From a virus: a stretch of 64,000 bases of DNA. This document shows positions 39,019 to 47,096 of the stretch, one piece after another (positions within the stretch are counted from its first letter, which is position 1; each line of letters begins with the position of its first letter). The stretch spans positions 36,523 through 100,522 of IMG/VR virus record IMGVR_UViG_3300035565_000044; one strand, written 5' to 3'. The notes beneath the pieces are model-generated. The model ran no database searches. It was given only the letters and a program-made list of their open reading frames with translations, and was not told the origin of the DNA. The position numbers and the translations under genes are program-made.

Positions 39019-39362
39019 CGGAAGCGCAGAAGGCGGCTATCAGGAGACAGATAGAAGAGCTTGAGGTTCAGGTGGAAGTCCTTAAGCTTAACGTCACCAT
39101 ATGGCCGGGAGTGAATGTTTCACGTGAAAGAGATAGGGCTGAACGTGAGGGGTTCGAGAGGCAAATAGGGAAGATTAATCATTTGGTTTCATCCATCGAG
39201 CTTAGCATAAAGAATATGCTGCCCGTGGTTGAGAGAGAGCGCCCGCCCCACCCGGATTGCAGTGTGTGTGATGGCAATGGTTGGGTATGGGGAGGGGAGC
39301 GCGGGGAACAGCCTGAAAACTGCGAATGCGAAGACGCTTATGATGAGGAAAGATGCCCATAA
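39015..39362 (+). CDS. coiled-coil protein with zinc-finger-like end
   Basis: 115 residues from MTEAQKAAIRRQIEEL. Coiled coil to ~80, then CSVCDGNGW...ENCECED, like half a DnaJ-type cysteine-rich repeat. A parS-type palindrome lies inside the coding sequence (39117-39130), where it encodes VSRER. Confidence 0.55.
   Translation: MTEAQKAAIRRQIEELEVQVEVLKLNVTIWPGVNVSRERDRAEREGFERQIGKINHLVSSIELSIKNMLPVVERERPPHPDCSVCDGNGWVWGGERGEQPENCECEDAYDEERCP
39117..39130. promoter_or_regulatory. parS-type palindrome inside a gene (one mismatch)
   Basis: GTTTCACGTGAAAG within 39015-39362. An intragenic site shows the family is not only promoter-linked. Confidence 0.5.
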
Positions 39363-39604
39363 CATCTAAGGAAGCATTCTTATCGAAGCAAATAATGGAA
39401 GATAAAGGCCATGATTTGTTTCAGAAACAGTGGAAGCGCGGTTCCTCAGCCAGGACTAAGCGTCGCGCCACGGCAAAGCTCACAAGGCAGAAAGAATCTC
39501 TGGCGGAGGCGTTGGAGATCGTACAAGACGATAAGCGTCATGAAGAATTGATGAAGCGTATGGAGTTCATCAATAAAGAGTTGGAAAGGAACGAGTGTGA
39601 CTGA
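39353..39604 (+). CDS. hypothetical helical protein
   Basis: 83 residues, basic helical (WKRGSSARTKRRATAKL) then an acidic coiled coil. Overlaps the previous gene by 10 bases. Confidence 0.5.
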   Translation: MPITSKEAFLSKQIMEDKGHDLFQKQWKRGSSARTKRRATAKLTRQKESLAEALEIVQDDKRHEELMKRMEFINKELERNECD

Positions 39605-39830
39605 AGACCAAGAAAAGATAGCTATGCACCAGCTCCATCAAGCTTGCTGGGAGACTATCCTGGAAGTGAACGCTGTTCAGAAGGAACTCTGGAGCGCCAT
39701 ATACAATAATCTTTCCCCTGACTTCAATAAGATTATGCTGGCGGCAGGAGAAGCAGAGCGTAGGGTTATTTCTCTGCGCAAAATGGCTGAAGAGATGCGT
39801 GTTCAGGGGCTAGAAATCGATGCCGGATAA
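39597..39830 (+). CDS. hypothetical helical protein
   Basis: 77 residues from a GTG. Helical (TILEVNAVQKELWSAIYNNL). Coupled to both neighbours. Confidence 0.5.
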   Translation: MTEDQEKIAMHQLHQACWETILEVNAVQKELWSAIYNNLSPDFNKIMLAAGEAERRVISLRKMAEEMRVQGLEIDAG

Positions 39831-40470
39831 TTTTAAGGATGTGGCGTATTCTCTTAGGGCGACTGCGGATAGGATATTCCAGCTTGCAGAAAGCATAGAG
39901 CGTAAAAAGCCAGAAAAGAATTTGGTTTCTTTAACATATGATCTAAATATGCTTGACGAAGAAATCAGTTCAGCTCTAAAGTCTGCAAGGTATCTTAGAG
40001 ATTGCGTTATGAGCGCAACGTATCCATATGTTATATCTGCACATGACTTCGGCTATAGTGGTAGACACAGCGTAGGATGCGTAACCTATGTTGCCAACGG
40101 AGGCGGTGGAGGAGGTGGATCATACACCGGGGGCAACGGACAGGCAATTGGTCTAAGCGGAGCAGGCGGCGGTGGCGGCACGTACTCGCCACAGACCACC
40201 GTCACAGTAACGACTATGCCGAAGCATCATACGCTGAGCGCAGAAGAGCTCTCTACTGCGTCCGCCAAAGCTCCAGAGGGTAGCGAAGCTACGCTTCCGC
40301 CAGACGCGCCGGGGACACGCTATCTTCGTCCTGGGTGGAAAGTTGAGGTTATAGACCTCACAGAGGTCGCGAAGGAAGCCGCAGCGCCATTGGCGATGGA
40401 CATGGCGGCTGAAGCCGTGGAGGAAACATCATACGGCTTGACGGATTGGGCGCTTAACGCCTATAAATGA
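39820..40470 (+). CDS. glycine-rich protein
   Basis: 216 residues. Helical N-terminal ~75 residues, a Gly-run centre (NGGGGGGGSY and GAGGGGGTYS), then an Ala/Pro region. Gly-run linkers of this kind occur in virion proteins and silk-like phage proteins; the role is unknown. Last gene before the terminator at 40504. Confidence 0.55.
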   Translation: MPDNFKDVAYSLRATADRIFQLAESIERKKPEKNLVSLTYDLNMLDEEISSALKSARYLRDCVMSATYPYVISAHDFGYSGRHSVGCVTYVANGGGGGGGSYTGGNGQAIGLSGAGGGGGTYSPQTTVTVTTMPKHHTLSAEELSTASAKAPEGSEATLPPDAPGTRYLRPGWKVEVIDLTEVAKEAAAPLAMDMAAEAVEETSYGLTDWALNAYK

Positions 40471-40503
40471 TCCGCGATGCAACGATAGCTTATGCTGAGA
40501 GAA

Positions 40504-40537
40504 AGCCCTGGGAAGCACGAGTCCTGGGGCTTTTTTG
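40504..40537 (+). terminator. rho-independent terminator
   Basis: AGCCCTGGGA/TCCTGGGGCT (10 bp with two wobbles), then TTTTTT. Ends the 33.7-40.5 kb operon. Confidence 0.85.
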
Positions 40538-40548
40538 CGTTTAAGGGC

Positions 40549-40591
40549 TTGACGCCGTCCCCCCATAGCGCATATAACATCCGTATCGGAT
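40549..40591 (+). promoter_or_regulatory. sigma70-type promoter with operator
   Basis: TTGACG (40549-40554), 18 bases, TATAAC (40573-40578), followed at once by the perfect palindrome ATCCGTATCGGAT (40579-40591) over the start site. Confidence 0.65.
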
Positions 40592-40650
40592 GATGTGTCG
40601 CACCGTAACTTGCCACAGCGCGCCGCTCCATAACGTCACATAACGCAACG
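40592..40650 (+). promoter_or_regulatory. pentamer-repeat leader
   Basis: Starts right after the operator and ends CATAACGCAACGCAACGA, 13 bases before the ATG at 40664. The clearest member of the family in layout: promoter, operator, pentamer leader, gene. Confidence 0.6.
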
Positions 40651-40663
40651 CAACGAGTTCCAA

Positions 40664-41065
40664 ATGCAAAATTGCCTAAATTGCAATAATCCTATCCATG
40701 AAGACGATATGGCGCAGATTGAGCTTAGGGATGGACATAAGGTTATAGTCCACTCTCATTGTCCAGAGCAGCGCACGGCGCGGGGGAAGCTGGAGCCAAA
40801 GCCTAATCTTAAGTACAGCAAGCCTGTTTCGTACAAGGACGTATGTTTCCAGGTTAGGATAGACCAAGACGGAAACTATGTGATCTGTGATGATGAGACA
40901 GGGGATGACATGGATGAAAAGTGGGAAGAATCTGACCTTAGCAATCCAGAATCTTGTCAGACATATAGCTTTACCATCAAGATTCCAGTACCAAAAAATA
41001 TCTCTGTAAATCATACAGTTGACGCTGAAGAAACTGTAGAAGTAGAAGTTTCCGCAACGTTCTAA
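40664..41065 (+). CDS. hypothetical zinc-binding-like protein
   Basis: 133 residues. N-terminal CLNCNNPIHEDD with HSHCPEQ gives a CxxC...HxC metal-like site; the rest is acidic and beta-rich (VCFQVRIDQDGNYVICDD). First gene of the 40.5-48.4 kb operon. Confidence 0.55.
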   Translation: MQNCLNCNNPIHEDDMAQIELRDGHKVIVHSHCPEQRTARGKLEPKPNLKYSKPVSYKDVCFQVRIDQDGNYVICDDETGDDMDEKWEESDLSNPESCQTYSFTIKIPVPKNISVNHTVDAEETVEVEVSATF

Positions 41066-41079
41066 GGGGGATGCTCCAC

Positions 41080-41448
41080 ATGGAAGAAGATGAAGAGATT
41101 GCAGAGTTTGACGTAAAGCAATTGAAGGGTATGATAATTACCTATGCAGTTATAAAAGTTGTATTCTTATTCCTATTCATGGGAAGCGTATTTATTTTCC
41201 CATATGAGATCATAGTCGATCATAGTTTTGGTTTGGGAAAGGCGTTTCTCCTGGTGTTCTGGGGAGGCGCGTGTCTATTTTTCGGCTTGGGCGCTGGCGA
41301 ACATCAACATAAACTAAGGAAGCGCATCAAAGAGTTGCAGAGCAATAGCTCTGAGGGCGACGACTCCGGGGCGTCTAACGGCCAGGATACATGGACAAAA
41401 CAGACTACCATGGCGAAGAAAGTTTCAGAGAAAGACTCGTCAGACTAG
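41080..41448 (+). CDS. membrane protein
   Basis: 122 residues. Two membrane spans (IKVVFLFLFMGSVFIFPY and FLLVFWGGACLFFGLG), an acidic N-terminus and a long polar tail. GGGGG before the ATG. Unknown role. Confidence 0.55.
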   Translation: MEEDEEIAEFDVKQLKGMIITYAVIKVVFLFLFMGSVFIFPYEIIVDHSFGLGKAFLLVFWGGACLFFGLGAGEHQHKLRKRIKELQSNSSEGDDSGASNGQDTWTKQTTMAKKVSEKDSSD

Positions 41449-41759
41449 GAATAAGCCAGACTGAATTTGCAAAAATGGTTAGCGCGGGGATTAGCACAGT
41501 CCAGCACTGGGCTCAAGGAAAACACAAGGTTCCCGCGCTAATAATGGACATACTGGATATGATAGAAGGCGTAGGGGCGGCAAAAGGCGTTACCGGCGCC
41601 AGAAAATTTTTTGAATGGAAAGTCAATGGCAATGGAAGAAAAACCAGCAAGGGAAATAAAGACATACGAGGAGATGTCGCAAGCCGCAGTGGATATGACA
41701 AAAGTGCTCTATCCATACGTAAACGAAAAATCAGGCCGGGATATAGTTCTGGCGATTAG
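41391..41759 (+). CDS. helix-turn-helix regulator
   Basis: 122 residues. FRERLVRLGISQTEFAKMVS with AGISTVQHWAQGKHKVPA is a Cro/CI-type HTH. The last ~45 residues overlap the next gene out of frame and look like low-complexity read-through, so the functional part is residues 1-75. Overlaps the upstream membrane gene by 58 bases. Confidence 0.6.
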   Translation: MDKTDYHGEESFRERLVRLGISQTEFAKMVSAGISTVQHWAQGKHKVPALIMDILDMIEGVGAAKGVTGARKFFEWKVNGNGRKTSKGNKDIRGDVASRSGYDKSALSIRKRKIRPGYSSGD

Positions 41760-41937
41760 GGGCATGGCGTACACCCTTGGCCTTCTAATATCCGACCTTC
41801 CGCTCAATGTCAGGGATATCGCCCTGGAGGCGGTGATAAAGGACGCCAGGGAGACGGAGAAGAGTATATCCGCCGCTGGGATGGGTGGTAGGTGTAACTT
41901 TGTAGAGGTTAAGTCTAAAGAAGGAAAGTTGTGGTGA
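41626..41937 (+). CDS. hypothetical helical protein
   Basis: 103 residues from MAMEEKPAREIK (GGAAAGTCA before the ATG). Helical (YVNEKSGRDIVLAIRGMAYT). Overlaps the HTH gene by 134 bases. Confidence 0.55.
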   Translation: MAMEEKPAREIKTYEEMSQAAVDMTKVLYPYVNEKSGRDIVLAIRGMAYTLGLLISDLPLNVRDIALEAVIKDARETEKSISAAGMGGRCNFVEVKSKEGKLW

Positions 41938-42266
41938 CGTATCACGATTTCCTCAACATTCTTAAGAAGGCGAAGGTTAGCCAGCACGATTTCTTTAGAG
42001 TGCATGGACGCTCAGCCGCGTCAGCCAAGGTCATATGGGGCGGGAAAGGCGTCGTCCCCCCATGGGTGGAGAAGCACGCCACAGCCCTGTTAGAAGTTCC
42101 TGGTTACAGAGACTATATCATGGATCAGGACATGGAAAGTTTGAAAGGAAAGCCTAAAAATGGCGGACAAAACCCGTTCTGGCTCCACAGAAAGAAACAT
42201 AACGGTGATCCTGTCGGAGGAAGAATTGATCTGGTTGGTCCAGATGATGGCTCAGGTGAAAGTTAA
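41934..42266 (+). CDS. HTH-like protein
   Basis: 110 residues from a GTG after AAGGAAAG. FLNILKKAKVSQHDFFRVHG with SAASAKVIWGGKGVVPPW resembles the HTH of 34751 and 41391. As with 41391, its tail overlaps the next gene (107 bases). Confidence 0.5.
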   Translation: MTYHDFLNILKKAKVSQHDFFRVHGRSAASAKVIWGGKGVVPPWVEKHATALLEVPGYRDYIMDQDMESLKGKPKNGGQNPFWLHRKKHNGDPVGGRIDLVGPDDGSGES

Positions 42267-42429
42267 CACCACCTGTCCCCATTGTGAAGACGAAGCTGTA
42301 GACAAGGGATGTCTATTTCTTTCCGCAATATCTCCAGAAGCTAGAGAGCATGCGGTGGAGGTAGCGCGTATGGGGGCCGAGCGCGTTACTATGATGAAGA
42401 GCATGGTCACAAGCGATACTATCAATTAG
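42160..42429 (+). CDS. hypothetical Cys-containing protein
   Basis: 89 residues. GAAAGGAAAGCCTAAAA precedes the ATG. TCPHCEDEAVDKGCLF holds CxxC plus one Cys. Otherwise helical. Confidence 0.5.
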   Translation: MADKTRSGSTERNITVILSEEELIWLVQMMAQVKVNTTCPHCEDEAVDKGCLFLSAISPEAREHAVEVARMGAERVTMMKSMVTSDTIN

Positions 42430-42437
42430 GCCGTCCA

Positions 42438-42737
42438 ATGCAAATGCATGCCCCACTATGGAATGGGAAGAAGCTTGGTAAGGTTTCGTCAATACACACC
42501 ACAACCTATGTCAGGGAACTGGGTTTCTTCCATGATAGGCTGGTAGAGACCGGAGGAGTTGCGATATACGCCGTATACGTCAGGAAGAATAGGGAGGTAT
42601 GGATACCTCTCTTGAAGAGCTCGATAGACTACTTGAACCAGCTATGTGTCCTGATAAACGACATTGCTCTGGTTTCGGGGCTGGCGCAGTCAGACGTATA
42701 CGAAGCAATTACGCAGCTAAGCGAAGATGCCGAATAG
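42438..42737 (+). CDS. hypothetical protein
   Basis: 99 residues, alpha/beta (GVAIYAVYVRKNREVWIPLL). Unrecognised. Confidence 0.5.
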   Translation: MQMHAPLWNGKKLGKVSSIHTTTYVRELGFFHDRLVETGGVAIYAVYVRKNREVWIPLLKSSIDYLNQLCVLINDIALVSGLAQSDVYEAITQLSEDAE

Positions 42738-43179
42738 AAAAGCTATTGAAGAGCTTGCGCAAAGGACTGGAGCCCCATTCACCTGGGGCTCCATAGTCGA
42801 AATAGATGGTTTCACCGGAGTAGTCGTTGAAGCCAAAGGAAAATACATTGGCGTTATATTCAAAGAAGACGCTGCGGAAGTAGTTAAGTTCTTTCACCCT
42901 CATGACCCTAAGATAATCTATCGAAGGGTGATCGATCCTGGAAAACTCCGGGAGTGGTGGGTAAAACACCCAAGCGGAACCTGGGACGATATTGAAAACC
43001 TGACTATCGTATGCGCCTCAACGTATATGAAGGCCAGATATAAGGGGTGGAAGAAGTTTGACGATAGTGAATGCGTAACAAGAGAAGACTTATTATTAAG
43101 CAGAGCAAGAAGGAAATACAGCAGTGACGACAGAAGACGATGGAATGACGTCAGAGATAATGTACCACGGGAAAAATAG
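42727..43179 (+). CDS. hypothetical protein
   Basis: 150 residues. The N-terminal ~75 residues form a small beta barrel-like pattern (SIVEIDGFTGVVVEAKGKYI); the C-terminus is basic. Unrecognised. Confidence 0.5.
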   Translation: MPNRKAIEELAQRTGAPFTWGSIVEIDGFTGVVVEAKGKYIGVIFKEDAAEVVKFFHPHDPKIIYRRVIDPGKLREWWVKHPSGTWDDIENLTIVCASTYMKARYKGWKKFDDSECVTREDLLLSRARRKYSSDDRRRWNDVRDNVPREK

Positions 43180-43522
43180 GGAGGTTTTTGAGAAGGTTAT
43201 CAGAAACAAGTTCGGGGGAGACGATAGCGTTAAGTCTAAGACTGCTATAATTTCTTACCTTGCTATGTTCGATCTTATGGAAGTTATTGAGCCTACTGTC
43301 GTTAGCGGCGAAACGGCCATGAGGGCGTCAGAGGCCATCTCTGAAAACTTTTCTAATGTTATTACGTCTCTGGTGGTCAACTTATTCCCTAGTGAAATCA
43401 GGGATGACGTTCTTAAATACATTTTGATGGATATGGTCACGACCATACCAGGGTTTTTCAAGAAATGCCTTGAGACCCAGAAGGAAGAAGAAGAAAGAAT
43501 TAAGAACGGATTGAAGAACTGA
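43124..43522 (+). CDS. hypothetical helical protein
   Basis: 132 residues from a GTG, overlapping the previous gene by 56 bases; ATG 43142 is an alternative start. Helical throughout. Confidence 0.5.
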   Translation: MTTEDDGMTSEIMYHGKNREVFEKVIRNKFGGDDSVKSKTAIISYLAMFDLMEVIEPTVVSGETAMRASEAISENFSNVITSLVVNLFPSEIRDDVLKYILMDMVTTIPGFFKKCLETQKEEEERIKNGLKN

Positions 43523-43533
43523 AAGGAAAGAGT

Positions 43534-44049
43534 ATGGCGAGTTATCCTGAACTTAGCGAAGCTATCAGCTCATGGCTCACGCACATGGCGCAGAGGGGAA
43601 AGGCTCCCCTGGAAATAGACAGGCGCATGGACATGATGTGGCGCGTGACCGACTATCTTGATCGCCAGATGCTTAGGTATTATTCGGGTAATACATCGCC
43701 ATACATCTCCGTATACGACATAGCGACTGCTCACTATGGTAATTACGAGATTATGATAGAAGAGCAACGCATGGATGTGGGTGATGTGGAGCTTCTTTAT
43801 AACACAGTCAATGGTTTCTTAGCATTTATAGCCAATGAATATAGAGTGTCGCCAACGCTGTTGAGGATTATAAAGGACAACGTTGGGAAAAATAGGAAGG
43901 GGATTACGGAGAAACATCTTAATTTGGTTAATATTTTGAGGAATATGGAGCGTAAGCAGCGCCGTAATCTCCTGGGAGTCCTCATGGAGCGCCACCGGGA
44001 ACTGAAAGAGACGGACGACTTTATCAGGAGGTATTGGGGTGACTGGTAA
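43534..44049 (+). CDS. hypothetical protein
   Basis: 171 residues, helical (IDRRMDMMWRVTDYLDRQML, LNLVNILRNMERKQRRNLLG). GAAAGGAAAGAGT precedes the ATG. Unrecognised. Confidence 0.55.
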   Translation: MASYPELSEAISSWLTHMAQRGKAPLEIDRRMDMMWRVTDYLDRQMLRYYSGNTSPYISVYDIATAHYGNYEIMIEEQRMDVGDVELLYNTVNGFLAFIANEYRVSPTLLRIIKDNVGKNRKGITEKHLNLVNILRNMERKQRRNLLGVLMERHRELKETDDFIRRYWGDW

Positions 44050-44230
44050 GAGGTGGAGCAAGACGAATAAACGCCGGACTGTGCGCCGAATTATGAAGCG
44101 CTGCGCTCTCCATAGCTACGGAAATAAGCGTATATACCGTATGCATTGGGGAGACGGAGGCGGACTGTGCGATTTCCGCTATACCATAAGGAACGATAGC
44201 AGAAATGAGCTTCAGGTTCAGGGACATTGA
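44039..44230 (+). CDS. hypothetical basic protein
   Basis: 63 residues from a GTG. Arg/Lys-rich (KRWSKTNKRRTVRRIMKRC). Overlaps both neighbours. Confidence 0.45.
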   Translation: MTGKRWSKTNKRRTVRRIMKRCALHSYGNKRIYRMHWGDGGGLCDFRYTIRNDSRNELQVQGH

Positions 44231-44444
44231 CTACTACGATACCCTTCCCCCATGGCTGCGCAAGATGATAAGGGATTCTGAATTTCCTATATCTTCCATA
44301 GTTGTGGGGGAGAAGCTTAAGAGATTGAATATAGAAGACGAAATTTACAAAGTTCAAGCCGCTGAGTCTATAATATCTGGAGAAGAGAACGCCATGCGCG
44401 AAGCTATCAGGTGGAAAGACGAAATGGAGGCGCGTAGAAAGTGA
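44205..44444 (+). CDS. hypothetical protein
   Basis: 79 residues (YYDTLPPWLRKMIRDSEFPI), helical. Unrecognised. Confidence 0.5.
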   Translation: MSFRFRDIDYYDTLPPWLRKMIRDSEFPISSIVVGEKLKRLNIEDEIYKVQAAESIISGEENAMREAIRWKDEMEARRK

Positions 44445-44875
44445 TAGGGAGCAGAGAAGCCATTCTTGGAGCCATGTGTTTGCGTCCGAATATGACGATG
44501 ACTATTCATCATATTCAAAGGGCTGTATTTCTCGTAGAGGTTGGCTTCTATGGTGATCCGATTGCAAACACTACTGGATTTGGTTTTCATCCTGGGGCGT
44601 ATGGCCCCGTAAGTCATGAGGTTTTCAATGAAGTTTGTCAACTGGCAAGTGGGAGAAGCATAGCCGCCCTCTCCGGGATTGGATTATCGACGTATATCCC
44701 GCTTGAAAGCGGATATGCTGAAGGTCTTTCGATCCTAAGCTCTTTATCTCCCGTGCGTCGTCATGGGTTTATAGAGACTGTGACCTGGGTAAATAACAGC
44801 ACAATCGAGGAGATGGCGGCCTCGTTTAGGCAATGTTACCCGGAATTTATCACAAATGAACTTCAGGAGAAATAA
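44441..44875 (+). CDS. Panacea/SocA-like (DUF4065-like) domain protein, tentative
   Basis: 144 residues from a GTG. The middle GFGFHPGAYGPVSHEVFNEV resembles the YGPxxxxVy signature of the DUF4065 (Panacea) domain, preceded by a helix in the expected place (HHIQRAVFLVEVGFYGD). That domain occurs in antitoxins and proteolytic adaptors, so a phage copy could neutralise a host toxin. The match is by eye and moderate. Confidence 0.45.
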   Translation: MIGSREAILGAMCLRPNMTMTIHHIQRAVFLVEVGFYGDPIANTTGFGFHPGAYGPVSHEVFNEVCQLASGRSIAALSGIGLSTYIPLESGYAEGLSILSSLSPVRRHGFIETVTWVNNSTIEEMAASFRQCYPEFITNELQEK

Positions 44876-45152
44876 GCCAAGGCTTAGAACTGTCAAAACA
44901 GGATGGTCCAGGAACTCTTGGCGCAAGCGTAACGGCCTCGTGGTGAAACAGGGAGTGTTTCCCTACGGACCTGAGGACTGGAACACCTACAAGAGCATGA
45001 TGAGCTCTAACCCTGCGTGGTGGGATAGAATGCACCACACACGGCCCTGGAGGGCTAAATCAGACAGGGTTACGAGAATGGTTATGAAGGGCTACGATCC
45101 GGATGAACTGGCGTGGCCGGTCAACCATAAGCCTCATATCTACTACTGGTGA
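44856..45152 (+). CDS. hypothetical basic protein
   Basis: 98 residues, Arg/Trp-rich (RRNKPRLRTVKTGWSRNSWR). Overlaps the previous gene by 20 bases. Confidence 0.5.
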   Translation: MNFRRNKPRLRTVKTGWSRNSWRKRNGLVVKQGVFPYGPEDWNTYKSMMSSNPAWWDRMHHTRPWRAKSDRVTRMVMKGYDPDELAWPVNHKPHIYYW

Positions 45153-45176
45153 AGCGTAGCTTCGCTACTGAAGTGA

Positions 45177-45203
45177 GGGTGGGGCGCAGAGCCCTGCCCA
45201 TTT
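45177..45203 (+). terminator. terminator-like hairpin
   Basis: GGGTGGGGC/GCCCTGCCC, 9 bp with one mismatch, 5-base loop, then ATTTTTG. Confidence 0.6.
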
Positions 45204-45221
45204 TTGTGAAAGGGGACAGAC

Positions 45222-45413
45222 GTGCTATATGCAGACAATTGCGCCAGGGGATATTACTGGGTTAGGCATAAAAATAAGACTCTTGGAAAGAAGCCGTGGA
45301 TAATGGAGAAGCGAGATGGCAATACGTGGTGGTTCATGGGGTGGGATTGCCACTGTCAAGACATGGATCAGTACGTTATCCTAGGTGAAGTTGAACCATA
45401 TAAGAGTAAGTAG
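45222..45413 (+). CDS. hypothetical protein
   Basis: 63 residues from a GTG after GAAAGGGGACAGAC. Trp/Cys/His-rich (NTWWFMGWDCHCQDMDQYV). Confidence 0.5.
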   Translation: MLYADNCARGYYWVRHKNKTLGKKPWIMEKRDGNTWWFMGWDCHCQDMDQYVILGEVEPYKSK

Positions 45414-45417
45414 GGGT

Positions 45418-45431
45418 GTTTCACGTGAAAA
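45418..45431. promoter_or_regulatory. parS-type palindrome (one mismatch)
   Basis: GTTTCACGTGAAAA, spanning the probable GTG start of the phosphoesterase gene. Confidence 0.6.
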
Positions 45432-46288
45432 TCCATTGCATGAGCGATTTGCATCTTGAGCATGGGGACTTAAAGCTTCCTGGTGGGGATATCCTGGTGT
45501 TGGCGGGGGATATCTGGGTGGCTAAGCACATGCTGTTAAGTTCAGATGAGCATTTTATTAAGTTGCGCGGGAGATACGTGCGTTTTGTTGAGGAAGAGCT
45601 AAAGAAATATAAGCAAGTGCTTGTGGTTAAGGGGAACCATGAATGTTATGGTTCAATTATTGAGGAAACGTCTGAGATTATCAAGGATTTTGTGGTAAGA
45701 TTCTCCCATAGAGTGGCGCTTTTGGACGATGAGGCCGCAATAATTGACGGCGTGGCGTTCATTGGCTCAACCATGTGGGCAACCTATGGAGCCAGCGACG
45801 TTTTGGGCGAGATTCGCGTCAGAAACAGCATGAACGACTGCCGTGTCATCATGACGCATACAGAGCCGAAGGACGGCTGGGGACGGCTCCCTCCCCATTC
45901 CCGCGCTATGCTCCCTTCTGACTTTGAAAAGATTCATAAACAGAGTAGGAAGCGGGTTCTTGATCTATTAAAGAAGCATGCGGATAAGCCGTGCGTCCTA
46001 ATTACGCACCATGCGCCCACCTACGCCAGCGGGAAATATGATCCTCATTGGGGTAAAGGGTTAGATGAAGCTTATTATTCTAATTTCCTCGATTATGCTG
46101 TTCGAAAGCACAAAAATATTGTTGCGGCGGTCCACGGTCACACTCATATTAAGGTCAGATTCGAACACCATGGGGTGCTGGTGGTGTCCAATCCTAGGGG
46201 ATACGCAGGCCACGAGCCTATGGCGAACGAATTTGACCCAGAAGCAGGCGATTTTGAGATAACCAAGGAAGGAAAGATAGCAGAATGA
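45425..46288 (+). CDS. calcineurin-like metallophosphoesterase
   Basis: 287 residues from GTG 45425 (AGTAGGGG 8 bases upstream; GTG 45416 is an alternative). All five metal motifs are present: SDLHLEHGD (DxH), LAGDIW (GD), KGNHECYG (GNHE), LITHHAP (H), and AVHGHTHI (GHxH). It hydrolyses phosphomono- or diesters with two metal ions; the substrate is unknown. The start codon sits inside a parS-type palindrome. Confidence 0.9.
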   Translation: MKIHCMSDLHLEHGDLKLPGGDILVLAGDIWVAKHMLLSSDEHFIKLRGRYVRFVEEELKKYKQVLVVKGNHECYGSIIEETSEIIKDFVVRFSHRVALLDDEAAIIDGVAFIGSTMWATYGASDVLGEIRVRNSMNDCRVIMTHTEPKDGWGRLPPHSRAMLPSDFEKIHKQSRKRVLDLLKKHADKPCVLITHHAPTYASGKYDPHWGKGLDEAYYSNFLDYAVRKHKNIVAAVHGHTHIKVRFEHHGVLVVSNPRGYAGHEPMANEFDPEAGDFEITKEGKIAE

Positions 46289-46686
46289 GCACGTATATTG
46301 ATGATAAAGCTTATATAAAGCAATTGCAGGAAGCAAATTATAAGCTTAAGGATGAAATGGCGGAGTTTAGGGTACAATTTGACGCTGTGAGAAGGCTTGT
46401 GGACAGAGCTGTTATATTTTCCATAGGATATGATGAAAGAAATTGCGAAATTACGGTTGAAAAGAGATCAGAAGGAAGGTGGGCCGTGTGCCAGCATGGC
46501 CTTTGCCTTAATAATGAAGATGGATGGGAGTTTGAAAGACTTGCCACCAGCCGTGGTGAAGACTTTCTTGCTAGAACACGGTTCAGCTTCGATGTAGCTA
46601 TGCGTTTGGCGTCGGAGAAGGTTGTTTCACAAGAGCGTATTGTCAGAAAGCCTAAGATGATAGAGGAAGTTATTATAGATGTGTAA
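46285..46686 (+). CDS. hypothetical protein
   Basis: 133 residues: N-terminal coiled coil (YIKQLQEANYKLKDEMAEFR), then an alpha/beta domain (ITVEKRSEGRWAVCQHGLCL). Coupled to the phosphoesterase (ATGA). Confidence 0.55.
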   Translation: MSTYIDDKAYIKQLQEANYKLKDEMAEFRVQFDAVRRLVDRAVIFSIGYDERNCEITVEKRSEGRWAVCQHGLCLNNEDGWEFERLATSRGEDFLARTRFSFDVAMRLASEKVVSQERIVRKPKMIEEVIIDV

Positions 46687-46846
46687 TGGCGGAGAAGAGG
46701 AAGAGGCGCAGCCGGAACCGGCTCCAACTCCGGAGCCAGCTTGCCCTCTTTGCGAAGATACTGGATCATATGTTCCAGACGCAGAGGTTGGTTCTGGTTA
46801 TATGCCATGTCCTAATGGCTGTGACCCTCTAGACGAGGAAGAGTAA
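46679..46846 (+). CDS. small acidic Cys-motif protein
   Basis: 55 residues. Glu/Pro-rich start (EEEEAQPEPAPTPEPA), then CPLCEDTG and PCPNGCDP, a CxxC...CxxxC pair. ATG overlaps the previous stop. First of four coupled mini-genes ending at the HNH nuclease. Confidence 0.5.
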   Translation: MCNGGEEEEAQPEPAPTPEPACPLCEDTGSYVPDAEVGSGYMPCPNGCDPLDEEE

Positions 46847-46956
46847 TGGTTAAAAAGCCTGTGAGAACCGGCACCAGCAGTGGTACAAGGACTGGTGGTG
46901 CGCCGAAAAATCCTACAGATTACCCACGACCAAGCCCACCGAAGGAAAAGAAGTAA
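46846..46956 (+). CDS. small basic low-complexity protein
   Basis: 36 residues (VRTGTSSGTRTGGAPKNPTD), Gly/Thr/Pro/Lys-rich. TAATG coupling at both ends. Confidence 0.4.
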   Translation: MVKKPVRTGTSSGTRTGGAPKNPTDYPRPSPPKEKK

Positions 46957-47096
46957 TGGATGATATTGTAGAATCATTTCCAGGAGGTAATCCTAGGCCG
47001 GACCCAATTCCCCAGCCGTTGCCTTCTCCGCCTCCGGAGTCTCCGCCCCCGCTGCCGCCTGAACAGCCGCAGCCAGACGATAGGCCAATGCGGTAG
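46956..47096 (+). CDS. small proline-rich protein
   Basis: 46 residues, almost half proline (PPPESPPPLPPEQPQP). TAATG at the start, TAGTG at the end. Confidence 0.4.
   Translation: MDDIVESFPGGNPRPDPIPQPLPSPPPESPPPLPPEQPQPDDRPMR

Noticed and set aside
45425-46288. Exonuclease SbcD/Mre11 assignment for the phosphoesterase
   Set aside because: The five metal motifs are generic and no SbcC-like ATPase partner is nearby, so only the superfamily is claimed.
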